Below, in pieces: positions 1 through 7,733 of a stretch of DNA of 64,000 nt. Source of the stretch: Mycobacteriales bacterium (GTDB taxonomy: Bacteria > Actinomycetota > Actinomycetes > Mycobacteriales > SCTD01); the NCBI GenBank assembly GCA_030447385.1, contig JAUJOY010000002.1, positions 514,081 to 578,080 on the forward strand. Direction: 5' to 3'. The notes beneath the pieces are model-generated. The model did not search any database. It worked only from the letters and a program-made list of their open reading frames with translations, and was not told where the DNA came from. Within the stretch, counting starts at the first letter, position 1; each line of letters starts with the position of its first letter. The translations under genes and the position numbers were made by a program.

Positions 1-136
1 GGGCCAGGTGCAGCATGACGGCGCTGTCCTTGCCGACCGAGTAGAGCATCACCGGGTGCTCGCTCTCGGCGACGGCCTCCCGGAAGATGCGGATGCTGTC
101 CGCCTCCAGGCGCTGGAGGTGGGTCAACGTCGTCAT
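1..136 (-). CDS. cysD: Sulfate adenylyltransferase subunit 2, 5' end only
   Basis: The small subunit of ATP sulfurylase makes adenosine 5'-phosphosulfate from sulfate and ATP in assimilatory sulfate reduction, working with the GTPase CysN. Only the first 45 codons are in the window; the gene runs off the left edge. The start [17 protein letters not shown] is the usual CysD N-terminus. Residues 29-45 contain [13 protein letters not shown], the SGGKDS-like PP-loop that binds ATP pyrophosphate. The ATG at 134-136 overlaps the stop of a 29-codon upstream frame in an ATGA arrangement. Identity is clear despite the truncation. cysN would be expected further left but cannot be seen. Confidence 0.93.
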   Translation of the reverse strand, partial: MTTLTHLQRLEADSIRIFREAVAESEHPVMLYSVGKDSAVMLHLA

Positions 137-222
137 GCTCGGGTGCACCTCAGGGCGTCGGCGAGATCCTGCTCTAGGTTAGGCCAGTCTCCCGCGAGGA
201 CCGGGGCACGAAGGGACCTCAT
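133..222 (-). CDS. Possible 29-aa leader peptide coupled to cysD
   Basis: This is a short frame on the cysD strand that starts with ATG at 220-222. Its TGA overlaps the cysD ATG (ATGA). The peptide ends in ALRCTRA, so a cysteine codon lies four codons before the stop, reminiscent of the Cys-containing leader peptides found before sulfur genes in actinobacteria. Against it: there is no good Shine-Dalgarno, and its first bases overlap the start of the divergent flavin reductase. It may be only an open stretch of the cysD leader. Confidence 0.25.
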   Translation of the reverse strand: MRSLRAPVLAGDWPNLEQDLADALRCTRA

Positions 223-733
223 GGATGCCACCCCGACGCCGGGGCACATGCGCCGGGTGCTCGGGTCGTTCGCCAGCGGTGTCGTCATCGTCACCGGCAA
301 CGACGACGGCCGCCCTGTGGGCTTCACCTGCCAGTCCTTCGCCTCGGTCTCGCTCGACCCGCCCCTGGTGCTGTTCTGCCCCGCGCACACCTCGCGCTCC
401 TGGCCGCGGATCCGGGCCTCGGGCCGGTTCGCGGTCAACGTCCTTGCCGCCGACCAGCACCAGACCTGCCTGCGCTTCGCCGTGAGCGGGGCCGACAAGT
501 TCGCCGGCGTCGACTGGGAGCCGACGCCGTGGGGACCCACCCTGTCCGGCGCGCTCGCGACGGTCCTGTGCTCGCTGGAGCACGTGCACCCGGGCGGGGA
601 CCACGACATCGTGCTCGGCCGGGTCCAGCAGCTGGCGACCCACCGGGACGACGCGGCGCTGCTGTTCTTCCGGGGCGGCTACGAGCGGGCGCCCTGCGAC
701 GCCCAGGCGGACACCTCGCTGGCTGCTCCCTGA
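221..733 (+). CDS. Flavin reductase-like FMN-binding protein
   Basis: A 170-aa protein of the flavin reductase / FMN-binding split-barrel family. Members reduce free FMN or FAD with NAD(P)H, often to feed a two-component monooxygenase. The N-terminal LGSFASGVVIVT block, the GFTCQSFASVSLDPPLVLFC segment and the GRFAVNVLA segment are the family's flavin-binding core. ATG 221 was chosen because GAAGGGA sits just upstream and the protein then has family length. It diverges from cysD, and the start codons nearly touch, so the two may share a control region. A sulfur-related monooxygenase partner would fit but none is adjacent. The substrate is unknown. Confidence 0.88.
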   Translation: MDATPTPGHMRRVLGSFASGVVIVTGNDDGRPVGFTCQSFASVSLDPPLVLFCPAHTSRSWPRIRASGRFAVNVLAADQHQTCLRFAVSGADKFAGVDWEPTPWGPTLSGALATVLCSLEHVHPGGDHDIVLGRVQQLATHRDDAALLFFRGGYERAPCDAQADTSLAAP

Positions 734-774
734 CGGCTGCGTAGGATTCGCCTGCGGGCGGGTCCTCCGGCCGA

Positions 775-870
775 GGAGGCGTACGTGTTCCTGGTGGGCA
801 CCCCGGTCTTCAACACCGGTGAGCGGCGGTATCCGTCGCTGGCGGGTTCGATTCCCGTCCGCCTCCGCCA
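775..870 (+). tRNA. selC: tRNA-Sec (anticodon TCA), CCA encoded
   Basis: A 96-nt selenocysteine tRNA that decodes UGA with SelB. The acceptor GGAGGCG (775-781) pairs with CGCCTCC (860-866), followed by discriminator G and an encoded CCA. The anticodon arm CCGGT-CTTCAAC-ACCGG carries TCA. The variable arm is very long, an 8-bp stem AGCGGCGG/CCGTCGCT with a TAT loop, as expected for tRNA-Sec. The T arm contains GGTTCGATTCC. selA and selB follow downstream, which supports the call. Its 3' 26 bp are duplicated at 2293-2318, showing use as an integration site; the tRNA itself is intact. Confidence 0.96.
843..868 (+). repeat. Left attachment site (attL), tRNA-Sec 3' end
   Basis: The 26-bp block, with GGTTCGATTCCCGTCCGCCT at its centre, lies wholly in the T arm and acceptor stem of tRNA-Sec. 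It is identical to 2293-2318. Location in a tRNA 3' end and proximity to the integrase remnant identify it as an att core. Confidence 0.85.
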
Positions 871-923
871 TCGTCCCCTGCGTTCGTGCAGGTCACAGGC
901 TCGAGCCGCCCCTGGACGGGGCA

Positions 924-951
924 AAAGCCCGTCAAAGCCCGAAGATCATCT
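924..951 (+). repeat. Paired AAAGCCCG repeat, left copy (arm-type site candidate)
   Basis: AAAGCCCG occurs at 924-931 and again at 934-941, 10 bp apart, followed by AAGATCATCT. The same 28-bp unit with two mismatches recurs at 2124-2151, exactly 1200 bp away and inside the other end of the element. Direct repeats one helical turn apart near both ends of an integrase element suggest arm-type integrase or excisionase binding sites; this is inference. Confidence 0.6.
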
Positions 952-1040
952 CGGCGGGACGGTGCGCTCGGGCGAGAAGCGGTCAGCTACGAGCAGGCGC
1001 GGTGTGTGTGCGCGCACAGTCCTGGCTTCGAGCCAAGCGT

Positions 1041-1439
1041 TCAGGCGCCGCGAGGCCACAGCGGTACGACGCGTCGCTCGGCGGCGTCGGTCGGGGCGGT
1101 GCGGAAGCGCTCTCGCCACATTGAGTAGTCGTCGTCCGGCCGCAGGTGTACGTAGACCCGGTCAGTCACGGCCACAGAAGCGTGCCCCAGCCAGCGGCTG
1201 ATCACGGCAAGCGGGATGCCGGCCTCGAACCAGAGCGACGCGCAGGTGTGACGCAAGTCGTGGAACCTCACGCCGGTCCTGGCGGCGTCGGGAAGACCCG
1301 CTCGCTTGAGCGCTGGCTTGAGATAGCGCCGGGCGAAGTTGTCGGCGTCGAAGGGCTTGTCGGGGTCGAAGCTGTGGCCGCCTCCATGCTCCCTCACCCG
1401 CGACAGTGGGGGGGAGGTTGGGTCGTCGGCACCCCCAAG
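1041..1439 (-). pseudogene. Tyrosine recombinase (integrase), C-terminal remnant
   Basis: The frame encodes the catalytic part of a phage-type integrase. FHDLRHTCASL supplies the HxxR motif, WLGHASVAVTDRVYVH supplies the second His and the nucleophile Tyr, and a short tail follows. Only about 118 codons follow the first in-frame GTG (1395-1397). The N-terminal arm-binding and core-binding domains and the first catalytic Arg are absent, so this cannot be a complete integrase. The frame is closed upstream by TGA at 1440-1442 but stays in register with two further open segments up to 1832. It lies about 170 bp inside attL and points to the tRNA, as expected for an int gene. Confidence 0.82.
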
Positions 1440-1535
1440 TCAAAGCGGTCCCGCCCCGAACATCGGGTGGGCGCGAACCACGTCTTCAGACACCACCTGG
1501 ACGAGCTCGCCCAGGAGTCCGTCGTCCAGAGGCAT
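1440..1535 (-). CDS. Possible 31-aa peptide inside the element
   Basis: A short frame starting MPLDDGLLGELVQVVSED and ending at TGA 1440-1442. Its composition is protein-like. A TTG at 1542-1544 would lengthen it by three codons. It is in the same frame as the small gene upstream (1560-1832) and the integrase remnant downstream, separated from each only by a TGA. It could be a piece of one broken gene, or a chance open stretch. Confidence 0.25.
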   Translation of the reverse strand: MPLDDGLLGELVQVVSEDVVRAHPMFGAGPL

Positions 1536-1559
1536 CGGCGGCAAAGCATGCGTTCTGGC

Positions 1560-1832
1560 TCAGCGACAGACCTCGTAGGCGTAGGCCAGGAGCCCGTCCA
1601 AGTCCGACGTCTCGATTTTGACGAGAACGTCGGCTACGGCCGCAGGGTTGGCGAGGTCGATCGGCGCAGGGAGCCGCATGTTGCGACCTGCAGCGGTGGG
1701 CTCGGCGGACGGGAGGTCCGTCGTGCTCTTCATGATCATGTTGCTCCGCCGCTCAGCCACAACGGCTGGGGTCAACGCCGAAGCGCCGACGGTGGCGGCC
1801 GCAGTGCGGGCGATGTTCGGCGGTGATGTCAC
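1560..1832 (-). CDS. Small protein of unknown function carried by the element
   Basis: A 90-aa frame starting with GTG at 1830-1832. A perfect AGGAGG (1837-1842) lies four bases upstream, which is the main reason to believe it is translated. The N-terminal half is Ala/Thr/Ser-rich. The C-terminal part, around PAAVADVLVKIETSDLDGLL, looks like a short helical domain. I do not recognise a family. Position next to an integrase remnant suggests an excisionase-like or regulatory role, but no winged-helix signature is obvious. Its TGA stop is in frame with further open sequence leading to the integrase remnant. Confidence 0.45.
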   Translation of the reverse strand: MTSPPNIARTAAATVGASALTPAVVAERRSNMIMKSTTDLPSAEPTAAGRNMRLPAPIDLANPAAVADVLVKIETSDLDGLLAYAYEVCR

Positions 1833-1842
1833 GGGACCTCCT

Positions 1843-2292
1843 GACGCGCACACGACTGTGGGCGTCACCGGCGGTCCGGAGCGACGCGACGACCCTACAC
1901 CACTAGCAGGTACCTGAGTGCAGGGGGGCTGGCTGGGACGGACAGATCCGGACGACCGGAAGCTCAGGTCGCGGCGCCCGAATCGGCCGATCCGCCTGGT
2001 TCTGGGGGTGGTCGAGCAGCAAGAAGCCGGCACCTGCCGGGAGAAGCGGCGGTGGCTGGTCGTCAGGCGCGTTGGATCTGCACTGAGCCGGCGTCTCGTG
2101 AGCTCACCGGTCTCGGCTCATCGAAAGCCCGGAAAAGCCCGAAGATCATCTTTCGGCTTGTGGTTACGCCCGGTCAGGTACGGTCAACTGTGGCTCGATA
2201 CAGAAATCTGTTCGTGCAGGTCACGCGGTACAAAGTGGGGTTCGGGGACTTGGACCTCCAGGTCACCGCGGGTGATGACTCTGCGCCCGTGA
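1843..2292. other. Non-coding interior of the element
   Basis: Apart from the 28-bp repeat at 2124-2151 I see no gene here. The open frames on both strands have unnatural composition and no ribosome binding site. The stretch CGATACAGAAATCTG is locally less GC-rich than the surroundings, consistent with foreign DNA. Confidence 0.5.
2124..2151 (+). repeat. Paired AAAGCCCG repeat, right copy
   Basis: AAAGCCCG at 2124-2131 and 2134-2141, followed by AAGATCATCT. It matches 924-951 at 26 of 28 positions. It lies 142 bp inside the right attachment site. Confidence 0.6.
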
Positions 2293-2318
2293 CGGGTTCG
2301 ATTCCCGTCCGCCTCCGC
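2293..2318 (+). repeat. Right attachment site (attR), duplicated tRNA-Sec 3' end
   Basis: Exact copy of 843-868. No acceptor 5' strand, anticodon arm or variable arm precedes it, so it is not a second tRNA gene but the displaced end of the target left by integration. The next base after the repeat is T where the tRNA has the CA of CCA. Confidence 0.85.
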
Positions 2319-2419
2319 TCCGACCGCCGCCGGCTGCCCCGCTGAGCGGCGTCCCGGTCGATCCGCGCACGTGGCGCAGAGCGGCCTTCGCGCTGTTCGC
2401 CGTCGCCGCCGGCACCAAC

Positions 2420-3511
2420 GTGCCGACGCCGCTGCTGCTGGTCTACCGGGACACGCTCGACCTCAGCCCCCAGGTGCTGACGGCGGTCTTCGGCGTGTAC
2501 GCGGCCGGGCTCGTGCCGGCGCTGTTCCTCGCCGGCCCGCTCTCGGACCGGCTCGGCCGGCGCCGCGTGGTCCTGCCGCTGATCGTGCTGGCTGCGCTCA
2601 CCTCGCTGCTGCTCATCGCAGCGGCCTCCTCCCTGCCGCTGCTGTTCCTCGGCCGCTTCCTGCAGGGCGCGGTCAGTGGCGGGGTGTTCAGCGTCGGGAG
2701 CGCCTGGGTCGCGGAGCTGTCCGCCGCGGCGGGCGTCGGCGCCGCCGGCCGGCGGGCAGCCGTGGCCATGACCGCCGGCTTCTCGCTGGGGCCGTTGACC
2801 TCCGCGCTCCTGGCCGAGTACGTCCCCTGGCCGACGACCCTGCCCTACCTCGTCCACGTGGTCCTCGTCGCCGCCGGGCTGGCCGCCGCTCACCCCCTTC
2901 CCGAGACGGTTCCTGGGCGGGTCGAGCACGCGACGCCGAGAGGGCCGCTGGTGCTCCAGGCCGACCGGACGACCCTGCTCACCGTGCTCGCGCCGCTGGC
3001 CGTCTGCGTCTACGCCTTCCCGTCGGTGGTCATCGCGGCGGTCCCGCTGCTGGTGGAGACCTCCGCGCCGCCGGTGCTGCTGACGGGCGTGCTGGCCGGG
3101 CTCACACTGGGCGCAGGAGCCCTCGCCGCGCCGCTGCAGCGCCGGCTCGGCCGGTGGAGCGCGGTCACGGCGGTCGGGCTGGGCGCGCTGGGGTACGCCC
3201 TGGCGACCCTGGGCGCCGGCGCCGGCTCACCGCCGGTCCTGCTGGCCGCTGCGCTGCTGCTCGGCTCCGGTGGCGGGCTCTCGCTGTCCGCCGGGCTGGG
3301 GCTCACCGCGCGCCTGGCCCAGCCCGAGCGCAGGGGGGCGCTGTCCGCGGTGTTCCTGGGCTGCGCCTACGTCGGCTTCAGCGCTCCCTACCTGACGGCG
3401 GTGGCAGCGGAGCTTTCCCGCGTGCAGGTGCCACTGGCCTGCGCCACCGGCCTCGCGGCGCTGCTGGCCCTGCGGCTCGTGGTCGCGACGCGAAAGGGCC
3501 AGGCGCAGTAG
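2420..3511 (+). CDS. MFS transporter, N-terminal start uncertain
   Basis: A major facilitator superfamily permease of 363 aa from GTG 2420. It has about a dozen hydrophobic segments and the signature loop GPLSDRLGRRRVV between TM2 and TM3. The substrate cannot be told; the family includes drug exporters and YbfB-like permeases. The frame stays open upstream, and codons 2372-2419 encode a natural TM1 start (WRRAAFALFAVAAGTNVP). The true protein therefore probably begins near 2342, where the only plausible initiator in frame is CTG. No ATG, GTG or TTG exists in frame between the att repeat and 2420. The element's insertion may have removed the original start or leader. selA follows 19 bp downstream. 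Confidence 0.8.
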   Translation: MPTPLLLVYRDTLDLSPQVLTAVFGVYAAGLVPALFLAGPLSDRLGRRRVVLPLIVLAALTSLLLIAAASSLPLLFLGRFLQGAVSGGVFSVGSAWVAELSAAAGVGAAGRRAAVAMTAGFSLGPLTSALLAEYVPWPTTLPYLVHVVLVAAGLAAAHPLPETVPGRVEHATPRGPLVLQADRTTLLTVLAPLAVCVYAFPSVVIAAVPLLVETSAPPVLLTGVLAGLTLGAGALAAPLQRRLGRWSAVTAVGLGALGYALATLGAGAGSPPVLLAAALLLGSGGGLSLSAGLGLTARLAQPERRGALSAVFLGCAYVGFSAPYLTAVAAELSRVQVPLACATGLAALLALRLVVATRKGQAQ

Positions 3512-3530
3512 CCGCGGGTACCTTTCGCGC

Positions 3531-4823
3531 GTGACCGCCGACGACCCCCGCAGGCGGGTCCCGCGTACGGACGTGGTGCTCGCCGACCCGCGACTGGCCT
3601 CCGCCGGCGAGCACCTCGGCCCCGAGCTCGTGAAGGGCGCCGTGCTGGCGGCGCAGGCCCGCGCCCGCGCCGGGGAGATCCCCCCGGAGGCGGTCGCCGA
3701 CGAGGCCGTGGCCGCGCTCCCGCGGGCGGCCACCACCCTGCGCTCGGTGCTCAACGCGACCGGCGTCGTCCTGCACACCAACCTCGGCCGGGCAGCGCTG
3801 TCCGCGGCAGCGGTCGACGCGCTGGCCACGGCGGCGTCCTACGTCGACGTGGAGTTCGACGTGAGGGACGGGTCCCGGGCGCGCCGCGGACGGGGGGCCC
3901 TGACGGCGCTGCGCGAGGCGACGCCGGATGCCGAGGACGTGCTGGTCGTCAACAACGGCGCCGCGGCGCTGGTCCTGGCGACCACTGCCCTCGCCGCCGA
4001 TCGCGAGGTCGTCGTCAGTCGCGGCGAGATGGTGGAGATCGGGGACGGCTTCCGCCTGCCGGACCTCATCGAGAGCACCGGCGCGCGCCTGCGGGAGGTG
4101 GGCACGACCAACCGGACCCACCTGCGCGACTACGCCGGGGCGATCGGCGAGCAGACGGGCTGCGTGCTCAAGGTGCACCCCAGCAACTTCCGCGTCGAGG
4201 GCTTTCACAGCGAGGTGGGCGTACGCGAGCTGGCCGGCCTCGGCGTGCCCGTCGTCGCCGACGTCGGCAGCGGTCTGCTCGCCCCGCACCCGCTGCTGCC
4301 CGACGAGCCGGACGCGCGGACGGCGCTGCGCGCGGGAGCCGCCCTCGTCACGGCTAGCGGCGACAAGCTGCTCGGCGGCCCGCAGGCCGGCCTGCTGCTC
4401 GGCCGTCACGACGTCGTGGAGCGGCTCCGGCGCCACCCGCTGGCCCGCGCGCTGCGGGTCGACAAGCTCACCCTCGCCGCTCTCGAGGCGACCCTGCGCG
4501 GCCCCCGGACCCCCACCTGGCAGGCGCTGCTCGCCGAGGACGACCGCATGCGGGCCCGGTGCGAGCGGCTGGCGGCCGAGGTCCGCGGCGAGGTCGTGCC
4601 CAGCAACGGCGCGGTCGGTGGAGGCGGGGCGCCCGGCATGCTGCTGCCCGGCTGGGCGGTGGCGCTGCCGGCGGCCTACCTGCCGGCCCTGCGCCTCGGG
4701 GACCCCTGCGTGGTGGGGCGGATCGAGAAGGACCGCTGCCTGCTCGACCTGCGGTGCATCCCCGAGCAGGACGACCAGCGCCTGGCGCAGGCCGTGCTCG
4801 CCGTGGGACGCGCGGGGCACTGA
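3531..4823 (+). CDS. selA: L-seryl-tRNA(Sec) selenium transferase
   Basis: SelA is a PLP enzyme that converts Ser-tRNA(Sec) to Sec-tRNA(Sec) with selenophosphate. The 430-aa length is close to E. coli SelA. The PLP lysine lies in [16 protein letters not shown] at about residue 279, and the cofactor-site segments [11 protein letters not shown] and VKVHPSNF-like ([12 protein letters not shown]) are present. The N-terminal domain that recognises the long tRNA-Sec arm is intact. The start is GTG 3531. selB follows 3 bp after the stop, so the two are co-transcribed. The cognate tRNA-Sec lies 2.7 kb upstream across the integrated element. No selD is in the window. Confidence 0.96.
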   Translation: MTADDPRRRVPRTDVVLADPRLASAGEHLGPELVKGAVLAAQARARAGEIPPEAVADEAVAALPRAATTLRSVLNATGVVLHTNLGRAALSAAAVDALATAASYVDVEFDVRDGSRARRGRGALTALREATPDAEDVLVVNNGAAALVLATTALAADREVVVSRGEMVEIGDGFRLPDLIESTGARLREVGTTNRTHLRDYAGAIGEQTGCVLKVHPSNFRVEGFHSEVGVRELAGLGVPVVADVGSGLLAPHPLLPDEPDARTALRAGAALVTASGDKLLGGPQAGLLLGRHDVVERLRRHPLARALRVDKLTLAALEATLRGPRTPTWQALLAEDDRMRARCERLAAEVRGEVVPSNGAVGGGGAPGMLLPGWAVALPAAYLPALRLGDPCVVGRIEKDRCLLDLRCIPEQDDQRLAQAVLAVGRAGH

Positions 4824-4826
4824 GGC

Positions 4827-6593
4827 ATGCACGTCATCGCCACCGCCGGCCACGTGGACCACGGCAAGAGCACCCTCGTCCGCGCGCTCACCGGCATGGA
4901 GCCCGACCGGTGGGCGGAGGAGCGCCGGCGCGGGATGACCATCGACCTGGGCTTCGCCTGGACGCCGCTGCCCTCCGGCCGGGTGCTCGGGTTCGTCGAC
5001 GTGCCCGGCCATCAGCGTTTCATCGGCAACATGCTCGCGGGCCTCGGGCCGGCACCGGCGGTGCTCGTGGTGGTCGCCGCCGACGAGGGCTGGCGCCGGC
5101 AGTCCGGTGAGCACCTCGCGGCCGTGGACGCGCTGGGGCTGACGTCCGGCCTGCTCGCCGTGACCCGCAGCGACCTCGCCGATCCGGGGCCGGCCACGCA
5201 GCAGGCACTCGAGCAGCTGCGGGCGTCCAGCCTCGGCGATGTCGAGGCGGTGGCGGTCTCCGCCGTGACCGGCAACGGGCTCGAGGACCTGCGCGCCGCG
5301 CTGGACCGGCTCGTGGCGGGACTGCCGGCCGCGGTGGAGGACGGACCCGTGCGGCTGTGGGTCGACCGGGCCTTCACGGTCCGCGGCAGCGGCACCGTCG
5401 TGACCGGGACGCTCGGAGCGGGGACCCTGCGCACCGGCGACGAGCTGGAGCTGTCCGGTGGCGGCGTGCGGGTCCGTGGCCTGCACAGCCTCGGCGCGCC
5501 CTACGACGAGGTCCGTGCCATCGCGCGGGTCGCGGTCAACCTGCGGGGGACCGAGCGCCACGAGGTCGAGCGCGGGGACGCGCTGCTGACGCCAGGAGCC
5601 TGGCGTGCCGTGCACGCCGTCGACGCCCGCCTGTCGGTCGACCCGCGCAACCTGCCCGCCGAGCTGCTCCTGCACGTGGGGTCGACCAGCGTCGCGGTGC
5701 GCCTGCGCCCGCTCGGCCCGGACACCGCCCGCCTCGTGCTCCACCGGCCCCTGCCGCTGCGGGCCGGCGATCGGGCACTCCTGCGCGACCCGGGCCGCCA
5801 GTCGGTGGCCGGCGGCGTCCTCCTGCTGGACGTCGACCCGCCCGGGCTCGGCCGACGGGGCGCCGCCGCCGCGCGAGCCGCCAGCCTCGCCGGCGCCGGG
5901 GCCGTACCCGACCTGGTGGCCGAGGTGACCCGCCGCGGCGCCGCCCGCCGCTCCGAGCTCGAGACGCTCGGCATCACCACCGACCCGGCCGCGGACCTGG
6001 TGGTCTCGGGGGAGTGGCTGGTGTCCCCGGCTCTGTGGGCCCGCTGGGTGTCGTTGCTGCAGGCTGCCGTCGACGCGCACGTCGCGGCCGCCCCGCTCGA
6101 AGGGGGGCTGCCGCACGAGGCGGCCCGGCACGCGGTCGGCCTGCCGGACGCCCGGCTGCTCGCGCCGGTGGGAGCCGCCGCCGGGCTCGAGTCGGTGACC
6201 GGGCGGCTGCGGCGCAGGGGCGCGGTGACCTCTCTCGGGCCGGCAGAGGCGGCGGTCGCCGAGGTGGAGCGCCGGCTGGCGGCCGACCCCATGGATGCCC
6301 CCGACAACCCGGAGCTGGCGGCGCTCGGCCTCGGGCCGCGTGAGCTCGCGGCGGCCGAGCGGGCCGGGCGACTGCTGCGCCTGCGGGACGACGTGGTGCT
6401 GCTCCCGGACGGTCCGGCCCGGGCGATGCGGCTGCTCGCGAGGATCCCGCAGCCGTTCACGCTCAGCCAGGCGCGGACGGCGCTCGGGACGACCCGTCGG
6501 GTGGCCGTACCGCTGCTCGAGCACCTCGACACCCGTGGCTGGACGCGGCGCCTCGACGGGATGCTCCGGGAGGTGCGCAGGGCGTCGGGATAG
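4827..6593 (+). CDS. selB: Selenocysteine-specific elongation factor
   Basis: SelB is a GTPase that brings Sec-tRNA(Sec) to UGA codons by binding a SECIS hairpin in the mRNA. The G1 motif GHVDHGKST is at residues 8-16, the switch I-like [13 protein letters not shown] at about 35-47, and DVPGH at about 58-62. Domain II contains [14 protein letters not shown]. The C-terminal third holds the winged-helix repeats that bind SECIS. At 588 aa it is slightly shorter than the E. coli protein. With selA and selC it gives a complete decoding set except selenophosphate synthetase. No selenoprotein gene is recognisable nearby, so the clients (formate dehydrogenase is the usual one) lie elsewhere. Confidence 0.96.
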   Translation: MHVIATAGHVDHGKSTLVRALTGMEPDRWAEERRRGMTIDLGFAWTPLPSGRVLGFVDVPGHQRFIGNMLAGLGPAPAVLVVVAADEGWRRQSGEHLAAVDALGLTSGLLAVTRSDLADPGPATQQALEQLRASSLGDVEAVAVSAVTGNGLEDLRAALDRLVAGLPAAVEDGPVRLWVDRAFTVRGSGTVVTGTLGAGTLRTGDELELSGGGVRVRGLHSLGAPYDEVRAIARVAVNLRGTERHEVERGDALLTPGAWRAVHAVDARLSVDPRNLPAELLLHVGSTSVAVRLRPLGPDTARLVLHRPLPLRAGDRALLRDPGRQSVAGGVLLLDVDPPGLGRRGAAAARAASLAGAGAVPDLVAEVTRRGAARRSELETLGITTDPAADLVVSGEWLVSPALWARWVSLLQAAVDAHVAAAPLEGGLPHEAARHAVGLPDARLLAPVGAAAGLESVTGRLRRRGAVTSLGPAEAAVAEVERRLAADPMDAPDNPELAALGLGPRELAAAERAGRLLRLRDDVVLLPDGPARAMRLLARIPQPFTLSQARTALGTTRRVAVPLLEHLDTRGWTRRLDGMLREVRRASG

Positions 6594-6632
6594 CGTCCGC
6601 AGCACGAGGTGGGCTCCGTCGAGAGGACCGTC

Positions 6633-7733
6633 ATGCCGCAGGAGGTACGCGCCGTCGTCGCCCTCGCCAAGGGGGAGCCGGTGACCGTCACGACCATCGT
6701 CGTCCCCGACCCCGGACCGGGTGAGGTGGTCGTGCGGGTCCAGGCCTGCGGGGTCTGCCACACCGACCTGCACTACCGCGAGGGCGGCATCAGCGCCGAC
6801 TTCCCCTTCCTGCTCGGCCACGAGGCGGCCGGCCTCGTGGAGACCCTCGGCGAAGGGGTGACGCACGTCGAGGTCGGCGACTTCGTCATCCTCAACTGGC
6901 GGGCGGTCTGCGGCCGGTGCCGCGCGTGCCGCCGCGGCCGTCCCTGGTACTGCTTCTCGACCTTCAACGCGGCCCAGAAGATGACGCTGCAGGACGGGAC
7001 GGCCCTGTCGCCGGCGCTGGGGATCGGGGCCTTCGCCGAGAAGACCCTTGTGCACGAGGGGCAGTGCACCAAGGTCGACCCCACGGCCGATCCGGCGGCT
7101 GCCGGCCTGGTCGGGTGCGGGGTCATGGCCGGGTGGGGCGCCGCCGTCAACACCGCCCCCGTGACGGCTGGTGACACGGTCGCCGTGATCGGCTGCGGAG
7201 GGGTGGGCGACGCCGCGATCGCAGGTGCGGTCTTCGCCGGCGCCCGGCAGGTCATCGCGGTCGACATGGACGACCGCAAGCTCACGTGGGCGAGGGAGTT
7301 CGGCGCGACCGACACGGTCAACGCGCAGACCGAGGAGGTCGTCGCCCGGTTGCGCGAGCTGACCGGCGGCGTCGGTCCGGACGTCGTGATCGACGCGGTC
7401 GGGAGCCCGCAGACCTTCCGGCAGGCCTTCGACGCCCGCGACCTCGCCGGGACCGCGGTCCTCGTGGGCGTGCCCAGCCCCACCGCGGCGTTCGAGGTGC
7501 CGCTGATCGAGGTGTTCGGGCACGGGGGGCAGGTCAAGAGCTCGTGGTACGGCGACTGCCTTCCCGAGCGCGACTTCCCCCTGCTCGTCGACCTGTGGCA
7601 GCAGGGCCGCTTCGCCCTGGACCGCTTCGTCTCCGAGCGCATCGCGCTCGACGGAGTGGAGGGGGCCTTCGACAAGATGCACGAGGGCGGCGTGCTGCGC
7701 AGCGTCGTCGTGCTGGACCGGGCGGGATCGTGA
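6633..7733 (+). CDS. mscR: S-(hydroxymethyl)mycothiol dehydrogenase
   Basis: A zinc-dependent medium-chain dehydrogenase that oxidises the formaldehyde-mycothiol adduct with NAD+; the same family also reduces S-nitrosomycothiol. ATG 6633 has GAGAGG upstream and gives 366 aa. Catalytic zinc ligands are Cys42 (ACGVCHTDL) and His63-Glu64 (GHEAAG). The structural zinc site is [15 protein letters not shown] at about 93-107. The Rossmann motif is GCGGVGDAA. Whole segments such as [21 protein letters not shown]-like and [10 protein letters not shown] match the mycobacterial enzyme as I remember it. It overlaps the next gene by GTGA, a pairing conserved in mycobacteria. mshC for mycothiol synthesis is in this same window. 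Confidence 0.93.
   Translation: MPQEVRAVVALAKGEPVTVTTIVVPDPGPGEVVVRVQACGVCHTDLHYREGGISADFPFLLGHEAAGLVETLGEGVTHVEVGDFVILNWRAVCGRCRACRRGRPWYCFSTFNAAQKMTLQDGTALSPALGIGAFAEKTLVHEGQCTKVDPTADPAAAGLVGCGVMAGWGAAVNTAPVTAGDTVAVIGCGGVGDAAIAGAVFAGARQVIAVDMDDRKLTWAREFGATDTVNAQTEEVVARLRELTGGVGPDVVIDAVGSPQTFRQAFDARDLAGTAVLVGVPSPTAAFEVPLIEVFGHGGQVKSSWYGDCLPERDFPLLVDLWQQGRFALDRFVSERIALDGVEGAFDKMHEGGVLRSVVVLDRAGS

Larger units (their letters stand above)
843..2318. mobile_element. Decayed integrative element in the tRNA-Sec gene
   Basis: About 1.45 kb bounded by perfect 26-bp direct repeats: the 3' end of tRNA-Sec at 843-868 and a copy at 2293-2318. Inside lie the C-terminal half of a tyrosine recombinase next to the tRNA end and pointing towards it (the usual int-att arrangement), one or two very small reading frames, and paired AAAGCCCG repeats near both ends. 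No replication, transfer or cargo gene is recognisable. It separates tRNA-Sec from the MFS gene and selAB. Insertion kept the tRNA functional because the core restores the 3' end. It is probably a deletion remnant of a larger genomic island, or a minimal satellite. Confidence 0.8.

Noticed and set aside
1560-1562. Calling the TGA at 1560 a selenocysteine codon
   Set aside because: No homologue, SECIS element or catalytic context supports it. Ordinary termination or gene decay is more likely, so it is only listed as something to test.
2240-2320. A second tRNA-Sec gene suggested by GGTTCGATTCCCGTCCGCCT at 2295-2314
   Set aside because: Only the T arm and 3' acceptor strand are present. There is no anticodon arm, variable arm or pairing 5' acceptor strand, so it is an attachment-site copy.
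3378-7682. A minus-strand open frame of over 1400 codons opposite the MFS, selA, selB and mscR genes
   Set aside because: It is the antisense shadow of four well-identified genes in high-GC DNA, with Arg/Gly/Ala/His-dominated nonsense composition and no family motif.
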